From Rhyacophila brunnea (Eukaryota > Arthropoda > Insecta > Trichoptera > Rhyacophilidae): 64,000 nt of DNA. The stretch's first letter is position 1; each line of letters starts with the position of its first letter. A model generated the notes under the pieces. It saw only the letters and a list, made by a program, of their open reading frames with translations, was not told the origin of the DNA and did no database searches. Shown piece by piece: positions 58,401 through 64,000 of the stretch. The stretch lies in the NCBI GenBank assembly GCA_022495005.1, contig JAGYXB010001008.1:124001-188000 (forward strand). Direction: 5' to 3'. A program made the position numbers and the translations under genes.

Positions 58401-61400
58401 CTTGAAAATAAATGTAACAAAAGACAAAAGTCATGTTCAACTGCTTTGTTGGCCAAAAAGAGATCTTCATCAATGGCACTTAGCTCGAACCAGTGACTAC
58501 ATCTATCTGGGACAACAAGTGTCTATAGATGGGTGTATATTTGATGAAATTGTTCGCAGAGTAAAGCTGGGCTGGAGTGCTTTCGGCCGCCTGAATAATG
58601 TCTTCAAAAATGACCTCCCTCTGTGCCTAAAGCGCAAAGTATTCAACCAGTATGTGCTTCCCGTAATCACATATGCGTGTGAAACATGGACCTTAAGTAA
58701 AAGAGAGATCCAGAAACTAAGAGTAGCACAGCATGGTATGGAGAGGTACATGAAAGCACAAACAGCAGAATGATTGGATAAGAAAACAGACAAGGGTTTG
58801 CAATGTAATTAATACCTCAAACCTCAAATGGAAATGGGCTGGACACATAGCTCGAAGAAGGGACAATCGCTGGACAAATCTAGTCATCGAGTGGTACCCA
58901 AGAGGTTCAAAATGTCCGCAAGGTAGACCTAGAGGCCGCTGGAAGTACGTGGCAACGCACAGGACCGATAAAAGTGGAATCTGCTTGGAAAGGCCTTCAT
59001 CCAGCAGTGGATAGATTCAGGCTGATGATGATGATTTATATCAGATCTACACAGCCTACCTCCAACTTGGAACCGAAAATAGCGGAAGGAGAGGCTTTCC
59101 ATCCAGCAGTGGATCGACACCGACTGATAATAATGATGATTATGAAAGTTCCTTGTTAGTTTTTAAAGGTTAGTTTGATAGTTAGCATAATTGATTTTTG
59201 TCTTACCGTATCGAAAAGAGTGTCTGAAACACTGCACTGGCAATCTCAGTTAACACGTTGTGAGATACATCAACTGTATGAAGCTCGTACAACTTCGGGA
59301 ATGTGCTTTTAGGAATCGTGTGAATCTCGTTGTGGGACATGTTCAATATCTTCAACCCGGACATGTTATGCAGTGGCACCTGTTGACAATAATAATAAAC
59401 AACATAAATTTGATAACCGAATAGAAGATATAAATTATATTTAACTCTTATTGTTGAGAAGATCTGAATCATCCAGAAGAATTATAGTGAAACCCCGATT
59501 TTACGGGTTACATGTAAATTGTACGTAAAACATTTCACCGTGGCACAGTTCGCCGTGAGATTTCTATCGGAAAAAGATGACCGTATACTATACGGTCTCC
59601 AATTTTATTAGATTAAATATGAACATTGATTCAATTTTCATAGCTGATTTTGGCAAAATGCATGAATTCAAGAATGAAAACCTAACTAACCTTTAACAAA
59701 TAATCCAGTATATCAGCTATTTTCAAAATTTGTTTGCTGCTGGCTTCCTGTATAGTGTAAAGATAAGCCGACAAGAACCGTGTTTTAATGATAGATGAAT
59801 TTTATGTCAGTACCATACGACCCAAAAAGGTTGGACAATCTTTAATATACGGCCATATATTTCCAATACAACATTTCACGGTGAAGTGTAATACGGCGAC
59901 CTGCATACGTACAAGTTTCCGGACGCGGATTTTACATGCCCGGAATTTACGTTTTCCCACTATTTGCGTGTTGTTTCATTTTAATATATTTTAGTATCTA
60001 CATTTAATTCTCAGGTTTACATTTTTATTTCCCACAATTTACTTATAGAAAAATGCGTGACATTGACATGAATTCCAGACACATGAGTGTGCGTTTCTAT
60101 TTATAGACATGTCTGCAGTGCCCAAGACCAAGGTTACATAACGCGATTGTATAAGTTTTTTGTTATTGTTTATTTTTTCTTTATGTAATATGTTCAAACA
60201 ATGTCTCAGTGAAGAAAAATATTGTCAGTTCATGAGAAAATGAACATTCTCGAAAAGTTGAAAGAACATGTTGATATAATATGGTTCAAACCAATTTGTA
60301 TAATTTTTTTAATGAAAAATACATGTATTTTATGTAAATAATTAGGGATTTATGTTTTCCTTTTATTTATGTCTGTTCATAATCATAAAATCGTAGTTAC
60401 ATTTATAATTGCCAAACTGGGACAAGAGATGAGACAATCGATATAAAACACAGATTATTTACAAATTACTCCTCTGTAAAGTTGCAAAATTGCCCTTCTG
60501 GCTTAAAAAAATGTTGTCAGTAATGCTTCAAATACATTATCATCACGTTATGTGCTGTCACAGAATGCTGCCGTTACGGGAAAAATATGTGTAACGTCAT
60601 TTTTCTCAGTATTTAAAATGTTATCAGACTGATGCTCCCATCCCATAGCACATTTTGGACCTTTAAACGAACATTGGCAGTTAGAAAAATCTGCCGAAAT
60701 CGCCAGAACAACAATGGGGTCACCTCACGCATATCGCACTACATCTATGAACCACACTAGTCAGTGAATGTTTTTTTCTATTATCTGCAGGCCTACATAT
60801 TTTCGACTCGAGTCGTTTTTTGTATTTAGTGGTTTTCTATTAAATTATTAACTATGTCTGTTGTTTACGTCTATTGTCTATGGCCGCCTGGTTGGCTTCT
60901 GTTCAAAGTATTATCTATGGATGCAATATGGCAAGTAATTTTAACGTACGCACACGTAGAAACTGTTAAAATTAATTGAAATTAGCATGAATAGTGAATA
61001 ATAATTCAAAATACTAATACATTAGAGTTGGCACTCTCAATCATTGAATTTATCATTCAAGATATTTGCGGAATGACGAAACCATAGACTAAATTTGTCG
61101 CCGTGACAGCACATAACGTAATGATAACGTATTTGAAGCATAACAGTACCTGATTCAATTCCGTGAAAAAATTGTATGACAACTGAAGTTCAGTGGCATA
61201 TGATGTCGAGTCGAAGGCTTTAGGTAGTAAACCCGTCAAGTTGTTATGCGACAGATCCAAGACGGTGATGTTGGCACAGTTTTCGAAGGCACCTGCCTCT
61301 ATTGTCGAGACCATATTATGTGAGATGTTAATATGCGTCAAATAGAGATCTTTGAATGACAGTTTTTGTATCTCAGTTATCTGGTTTGATGAGACATCTA

Positions 61401-63740
61401 TGATCTAAAATTCAAATGAAACAAATTGATTTAGTTATATGTTTTCAAATCTTCAAACCTAATTAATACATAGAATTCATATTCAAATTCAAATACAAAT
61501 TTTATTTATTTTCACATATAGTGAACATTACAAATTATTAATATAAGACATTCACAACATGACATTTAGAAACAAATAAATATTACATAATATAAAAACA
61601 GTGTGAATACAAAAAAATATAAATTAGATACAAGGAAGTACACCGAATAAGCTAAGCAGACCCTATTTACCCTAAGAATTTATAAAACAATGCCCACCTA
61701 TACTCATCCTCACGCAGGTGAGTGATTTGGTTGATGAATTGGCATTACCAATGGCAGGTTAGTTTGGGACCTGCACTTTGGGAGAACAAACAACTGATGT
61801 TCCCGATTTCTAAGATAGTTATCAGGAACACACAGGTCAATACTACCAAGAATGGCAGAGTTCTCATATTCACCGCGAATAAGTCGGAAAAAACACATGG
61901 CCAAATATAAATATCTTCTAGTCGTAGTCATAATGTCAATGTTATACAAATCTAACTAACGTCGAGCAATAAACTTTCTAAAATCACCATTCAACAAATT
62001 TGTTAATTTTGAATCCCTCCAGATATAACGGTTAGATGTAAACTGTTCATAAAACATTTCACCGTGGCACAGTTCGCTGTGAGCTTTCTTATCGGAAAGA
62101 GATGACCGTATACTATACGGTCTCCAATTTTATTAAATTCAATATGAACATTAATTCAATTTTCATTGCTGATTTTGGCAAAATTCATGAATTAAAGAAT
62201 GAAAACCTAACCTAACAAATGATCCAGTATATCGTCTATTTTCAAAATTTGTTTGCTGCTGGCTTCATGTAAAGTGTATTTTTATTTATTTAGACATGAA
62301 TTTTATGTCAGTACTAAACGACCCAAAGAGGTTGGACGGTCTTTAATATATGGTCATTATTTCCGATACAACATTTCATGGTGAAGTGCGATACGGCAAA
62401 CTGCATACGTACAAGTTTCCGGACACGAGGTATAATCCAAGCTCATTGGCTCGTAATCCGTATATTGTGTTTTATAAACAGGTTAAAAAGACAGAATGTT
62501 TGCTTTCACAAAATTAAATGGTAACGAAACTCACCTCTACGTAATTAAGTTGACTGAACATCTGAAAATCAATTTTCTTGATTTTGTTTCTGGCGAGATC
62601 AATTGTACCGATTCGGGTGATAGAACCAAAGGTACCTCTGCCAACTTCTGAGATCTCGTTGTCAGATAAGTAAAGACGCCTGGAAAATAAAATGATATTT
62701 AAGAAAATACCTTTTTTTTATGATAGTCTTGGGTTTCTTTGTCTAAAACTTTTTGGTTTCGCAACTCAAGAAAAGATTAGTAAAGAAATATAATATATTA
62801 CACATATAATGTATATTATACAATCAATTAAATTAAATGAATATTTTAATATGTTAGGTAGGTATCAATAATTATATTGGTACCTAGCATATTAAATCTT
62901 ATTATGAACCATGCTTTTGAAACCCGGGTGGCCAAACTTTTAACCACTACGGGCGACCTGCTTTTGAAATTAATGGCGGCGGTCTACTAGCATTAAAAGT
63001 AGTAATTTAAAGCCAAAAATAAGTCTAAATTGAAAATAAATGTAGATAATGTGAATACCAATTCAATATCAAGTTATTAAAATAATACCAATAAATGATG
63101 ACTTCAGACAAACATAAAAATAGTATGTAAATAAAACAAAATGTTCTTTTATTTTACTTTTATTATCGCAAGCAATATGCATATTATTAGCTTTACAAAT
63201 CGTAAATACCAACTACAGTTCAAAAATATCAAGTTATTTTCTTCTCACAAAGTAATTAGTTCATAAATAAAATGCGTATGTTACTTCTAAAACCATAAAC
63301 GGCCACACACACGTCCGCTATGTGATACGGTCACCACGTGAGTTACCTACAAGTCAACTCTTGTTTTACCCGTCAGGTTATAGAGAGAGACTGTCGTCGA
63401 TAATCGGCTAACTTCGAGATTGTAGTTCTCTGTCACACGGCTTGTCTGGCACGCTGTGTGGAACGGGCATCAGAGATGTGTACATATCAGACAAGCGGGT
63501 GACTAGGAATAATTACGCGGTCGACGCTTTGGCCACTCTTGATTTATAAGATGGGCCTCACCTTAGGTCACTTTCAGGCTAAAGTATATGGTACTAAACT
63601 AATTCGTCGTAATTGATCATAATATATATGAATAATACCTCAAGAATCTCATTCCTCGAAAGCTGTTGGTGTCAAGTCTCTTGATGTGATTGTGGTCCAG
63701 GTGTACTACTCGTAACACTGCATTTCTTGCAAACATACCA
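46014..63740 (-). CDS. Chaoptin/artichoke-like leucine-rich-repeat surface protein, 3' 13 exons (866 aa), 5' end outside window
   Basis: Exons 63740-63639, 62679-62535, 61404-61150, 59379-59207, 56601-56398, 54675-54441, 53873-53674, 52606-52522, 51833-51638, 50101-50024, 49119-48928, 48269-47984 and 46464-46014 join in phase. Residues 1-620 are about two dozen 24-residue LRRs (LxxLDLSHNxL pattern); 622-680 is an LRR C-terminal cap beginning NPLTCDC, with cysteines 627, 629, 658 and 679; about 718-815 resembles an Fn3-like domain; 850-866 is a hydrophobic tail ending at the stop, with no cytoplasmic part, as in GPI-anchored chaoptin. Proteins of this class act in cell adhesion or the apical extracellular matrix. 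Family placement rests on LRR style, so chaoptin, artichoke or a relative are all possible. The start and signal peptide are upstream of base 64000. One intron (after 50024) seems to be GC-AG. Confidence 0.85.
46765..47135. repeat. CAGTGGCGAAGGG foldback fragments
   Basis: AAAGGGTGGAGGTAGGCTGT and a second GTGGAGGTAGGCTATGG about 155 bp later, each followed by the family interior: two partial copies in tandem. Confidence 0.65.
47734..47934 (+). mobile_element. SINE family B, nearly complete, in LRR intron
   Basis: CGATGTCCGAGTGGCTAAAG (A box), GGCTTATAATGTTGTGGGTC, then tail TTCTCGTAAATACAACAATC and ATCGGACAAGGTC. Inserted in a copy of the CAGTGGCGAAGGG element. Confidence 0.72.
47984..48269 (-). 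CDS. LRR gene exon (LRR C-terminal cap)
   Basis: Acceptor TTATTCCAG, donor GTAAGT. NPLTCDC followed by two later cysteines is the LRRCT cap. The 3' half (EKEKEQTEIGSSHFEPEPDL) is acidic and probably a disordered linker to the membrane-proximal domain. Confidence 0.88.
48754..48900 (+). mobile_element. LINE 3' fragment in LRR intron
   Basis: WQRQANKKWEELGKAFIQQY in frame, then a short ATGAT end; this is a common C-terminus of insect non-LTR elements. Truncated at its 5' end. Confidence 0.6.
48928..49119 (-). CDS. LRR gene exon
   Basis: Acceptor TGATTTCAG, donor GTTAGT. LFTLPVNITKIDLSNNELITL and LKILNLTGNMLETL; its final base G with AA of the next exon gives the Glu before NPLTCDC. Confidence 0.86.
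49203..49938. repeat. CAGTGGCGAAGGG foldback, long complete copy in LRR intron
   Basis: Starts CAGTGGCGAAGGGTGGAAGT and ends CCACCCTTCGCCACTG. The inside is built of inverted pieces (TTAGTGTGCACTATT, TTTTAAAATTCAATTAAAC, TTCTTCTATCTATAA) in several alternating copies. Fills most of the intron with the GC donor. Confidence 0.78.
50024..50101 (-). CDS. LRR gene short exon with likely GC donor
   Basis: Acceptor TTTCCAG; 78 bases encode VISNLTSLRILDLSNNNL and DLTSEK. No GT donor fits; AAAAG|GCAAGA at 50024/50023 matches the GC-AG donor pattern and gives the right phase (G + GT = Gly) into the next exon. Confidence 0.78.
50240..50460 (+). mobile_element. SINE family B, complete, in LRR intron
   Basis: GATCGCCGCCCGGTTTAAGC, GCCTATAGCGTCGCGGGTCC, GGTTCGAATCCTGGG (intact B box), tail GAGGCCCATATGATCTTATT and GATCGGACATTGTAAAAGAAG. 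Best copy of the family. Confidence 0.78.
50611..50894. mobile_element. GGGGCCGTCCATATATGACA inverted-repeat element
   Basis: AGGGGCCGTCCATATATGAC left and GTGACGTCATATGTGGACAA..CCCCT right, with G-rich GGGGGGAGGGG inside and repeated AATGTGACGAT. Similar GGGGCCGTCCAT.AAT.ACGTCA ends are widespread in arthropod genomes. Confidence 0.65.
51352..51597 (+). mobile_element. LINE 3' fragment (family 2)
   Basis: RHARTLVAQLQGFRRRGQPS.. and QRCYKSDLRAAGLEWQEVQE in the plus frame, ending GTGACAGGGTGAAAGAAAAAGAAGAAG. Recurs inverted at 53160. Confidence 0.65.
51638..51833 (-). CDS. LRR gene exon
   Basis: Acceptor TTTTTAG, donor GTGAGT. VNLSYNKISYL, then an irregular repeat with PYIPYKLYEIDLSHNSL, then LNMSYNSINTV. 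The long loop before YEIDLSHN departs from the 24-residue spacing and may be a useful family signature. Confidence 0.86.
52268..52415 (+). repeat. CAGTGGCGAAGGG foldback interior fragment
   Basis: AGGCAAGGTTTAATTGCATT, AACTAACCAACACCATCTG and GTGTGCACTATTTATGTTG are in family order; both termini missing. Confidence 0.6.
52522..52606 (-). CDS. LRR gene short exon
   Basis: Acceptor TTTTTAG, donor GTGAGA. 85 bases encoding SLDLSMNRLERI and LLDDCLSLER. It is required to keep the frame between its neighbours and completes the LRR spacing. Confidence 0.82.
52711..53087. mobile_element. TIR element with 4-bp TSD (TATT), copy 2, in an LRR-gene intron
   Basis: Same ends and interior as 23683-24062, with TATT on both sides. 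High similarity between two copies 29 kb apart suggests recent mobility. Confidence 0.8.
53160..53645 (-). mobile_element. LINE 3' fragment (family 2), longer copy
   Basis: Minus strand 53600-53160: VLLVILYG.EAVESXGYIG-like RT C-terminus, then the same ending as 51352-51597 (CGTTGTAGAATGAG.., CTCGGTCCATC). Frames are broken. Confidence 0.6.
53674..53873 (-). CDS. LRR gene exon
   Basis: Acceptor TTTTTCAG, donor GTAATT. NNNITKLKKAAF, LDLSNNNISSV and LSLRNNSITKI; split Arg at the 3' end. Confidence 0.86.
53925..54312 (+). repeat. Dispersed repeat R8, copy 1
   Basis: GAGGTGACCTCATTGTTGTT, AATGTTCGTTTAAAGGTTCA and GTGCTATGGGATGGAAGCAT recur inverted at 60615-60775. Confidence 0.65.
54441..54675 (-). 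CDS. LRR gene exon
   Basis: Acceptor TCCTCAG, donor GTATGT. INLSHNNISSIPENVW, IDLTGNPLSTGL, LTLTNTGLQQP; ends cleanly on Asp, phase 0 into the next exon (LKLD-NNNITKL). Confidence 0.87.
54735..54785 (-). mobile_element. SINE family B head fragment
   Basis: Minus strand TCTTATAACGTCCTGAGTCC and GGTTAGAGTCCTGGGTC fit the anticodon and B-box part only. Confidence 0.5.
55778..56209. mobile_element. MITE with GGCTCGCACATCAGAACTCG TIR, probably PIF/Harbinger type
   Basis: 22-bp TIR, left GGCTCGCACATCAGAACTCG and right complement of GAGTTGTGATGTGCGAGCC. TTA lies three bases outside each end, which would fit the 3-bp duplication of PIF/Harbinger. Inside LRR-gene intron. No complete ORF. Confidence 0.7.
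56398..56601 (-). CDS. LRR gene exon
   Basis: Acceptor TTGACAG, donor GTAAGT. INLSHNNLEQI, LDLSHNKLTEI and LDVSHNQLQKI give three LRRs; ends with GG, completed to Gly by the next exon. Confidence 0.87.
56651..57003 (+). repeat. Dispersed repeat R4, copy 2, LRR intron
   Basis: GAGGCATGGTCTAAAAAGAT, AACATACGTCCATTTTATGT and TTTAGTCATCTTTACACA align with 10098-10437. Contains GGCGGATTGCGGATTGCGGG, a short tandem. Confidence 0.72.
57385..57530 (-). mobile_element. SINE family B, partial, in LRR intron
   Basis: Minus strand: GGGTCTCGGGTTCGAATCCC (B box) followed by AATGGGTTGAGCATGTGGTT; A box end degenerate. Confidence 0.62.
57689..58121. mobile_element. Inverted-repeat element with perfect 19-bp ends
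   Basis: ACACGTGCATGGATTTACT at 57689-57707 and its exact complement at 58103-58121. The inner sequence repeats the CACGT/AATACG theme. No ORF; lies in an LRR intron. Confidence 0.75.
58347..59036 (+). mobile_element. RTE-like LINE 3' part (reverse transcriptase C-terminus)
   Basis: 58366-58773 reads LAEVSNKVGLKINVTKDKS, YLGQQVSIDG, RVKLGWSAFGRLNNVF, LPVITYACETWTLSKREIQK, the C-terminal RT/thumb part of RTE-type elements common in Lepidoptera. A second frame carries KWKWAGHIARRRDNRW and GRPRGRWK to the end, so there is a frameshift at about 58765. Ends in a (GAT)n-type tail, GCTGATGATGATG. Inserted inside a CAGTGGCGAAGGG foldback, whose halves lie at 58290-58346 and 59037-59075. Confidence 0.82.
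59082..59150 (+). mobile_element. LINE 3'-terminal fragment
   Basis: GGCTTTCCATCCAGCAGTGG and ACTGATAATAATGATGATT resemble the terminal bases of the element just upstream; a separate, 5'-truncated insertion. Confidence 0.6.
59207..59379 (-). CDS. LRR gene exon
   Basis: Acceptor TCAACAG, donor GTAAGA. LNMSHNEIHTIPKSTF and VDVSHNVLTEIASAVF are typical LRRs; ends two bases into Arg. Confidence 0.87.
59524..59922 (+). repeat. Dispersed repeat R5, copy 2, LRR intron
   Basis: CGTAAAACATTTCACCGTGG..AAGATGACCGTATACTATAC..CTGCTGGCTTCCTGT..CAAGTTTCCGGA, about 400 bp, near-identical to 62048-62423. Confidence 0.78.
60615..60775 (-). repeat. Dispersed repeat R8, copy 2
   Basis: ATCCCATAGCACATTTTGGA and AACAACAATGGGGTCACCTC are the inverse of 54190-54305. 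Confidence 0.65.
61150..61404 (-). CDS. LRR gene exon
   Basis: Acceptor AATTTTAG, donor GTACTG. Exactly 85 codons: IDVSSNQITEI, INISHNMVSTI, LDLSHNNLTGL and LQLSYNFFTEL show four successive LRRs. Confidence 0.88.
61490..61960 (-). mobile_element. Jockey/CR1-like LINE 3' end, second copy
   Basis: Reads VDLCVPDNYLRNREHQLFVL and PKCRSQTNLPLVMP; matches 19066-19540 almost base for base outside indels. Inside an LRR intron. Confidence 0.75.
62048..62423 (+). repeat. Dispersed repeat R5, copy 3, LRR intron
   Basis: Same landmarks as 59524-59922 with a short internal deletion near 62275 (AAGTGTATTTTTATTTATTT). Same orientation, 2.5 kb apart in neighbouring introns. Confidence 0.78.
62535..62679 (-). 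CDS. LRR gene exon
   Basis: Acceptor TTTTCCAG, donor GTGAGT. LYLSDNEISEVGRGTF then IDLARNKIKKID: two LRRs. Phases match both neighbours. Confidence 0.85.
63639..63740 (-). CDS. LRR gene, first exon in window (internal exon)
   Basis: Acceptor TTACAG, donor GTATTA. Begins on the last base-pair of a split codon (1 base + GT makes Gly), so an upstream exon must exist beyond the window edge. Encodes FARNAVLRVVHLDHNHIKRL, one LRR. Confidence 0.82.
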
Positions 63741-63937
63741 CTGTAAGAATAATTAAAATAATGTCAATCCAAAATATAGAATCTACCACATTCATCCATT
63801 GTCATTCTTTAACTTGATCTAACGTATTATTGGCCATCACAAAGACATACTCAATTTCCCATTCATCGTAAAAATGATAAGTTTTGGTCTTCTTTTGGGC
63901 GCTCAGCAAACTATTCTCATATATACCGTTTAAAAAA

Positions 63938-64000
63938 AAAAAAAAATTCGGTTAGGTACATGTTCAAACACGCACGTTAACATCATTTTACTCCCTTCTT
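63938..64000. repeat. Arm of the 5128 foldback at the window edge
   Basis: GGTACATGTTCAAACACGCA and CGTTAACATCATTTTACT match 5178-5215. The other arm may be absent, since a poly-A run precedes it. Confidence 0.6.

Noticed and set aside
62930..63010. hAT-like end (GGTGGCCAAACTTTTAACC)
   Set aside because: Only one end is recognisable and no target duplication could be found.

Overview
The window looks like animal, most likely insect, nuclear DNA. It is AT-rich, has split genes with GT-AG introns, and carries a very dense load of DNA transposons, SINE-like tRNA-headed repeats and LINE tails. The abundance of short TAGGTAGGTA/TACCTAC runs and the LINE tails would fit a moth or butterfly, but that is an inference. 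No operon, CRISPR array, phage or bacterial feature is present.

Two real genes were found, arranged tail to tail. On the + strand (30977-41831) eight exons join in phase into a 1004-residue angiotensin-converting-enzyme-like (family M2) metallopeptidase. All zinc and catalytic residues I can place are kept, but two very large insertions (about 140 and 175 residues) make it far longer than a usual single-domain insect ACE of about 600-650 residues. On the - strand (63740 down to 46014) thirteen exons join in phase into the last 866 residues of a chaoptin/artichoke-like leucine-rich-repeat surface protein. It has an LRR C-terminal cap, a possible Fn3-like domain and a hydrophobic tail that suggests GPI anchoring. 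Its 5' end lies beyond the window.

Positions 1-30500 hold no host gene that I can recognise. They are a nested mosaic: a PIF/Harbinger remnant (2565-3265); a hAT-type MITE family with TIR CAGTGACGT and verified 8-bp target duplications (5007, 7916, 10654, 12442, 13979); a mariner inserted in one of these copies (5910-7214); a GGCCCCCAC-ended family; tRNA-headed elements; more hAT elements (20421, 24766, 25880); a 4-bp-duplication TIR family (23683); a long foldback (27196-27690); and a Helitron with exact A|TC...CTAG|T ends (28170-30016). The same families recur in the introns of both genes and in the 42-46 kb intergenic gap (hAT 42700 and 45043, SINEs, foldbacks, RTE-like and Jockey/CR1-like LINE tails). 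Copies shared across the window allowed ends and insertion order to be read directly.

The most interesting signal is the ACE-like enzyme: an apparently intact active site with two unusual insertions, one lying exactly between the two cysteines of a conserved disulfide. The other notable signals are tRNA-headed units enclosed by inverted repeats, and long inverted repeats inside transcribed introns.
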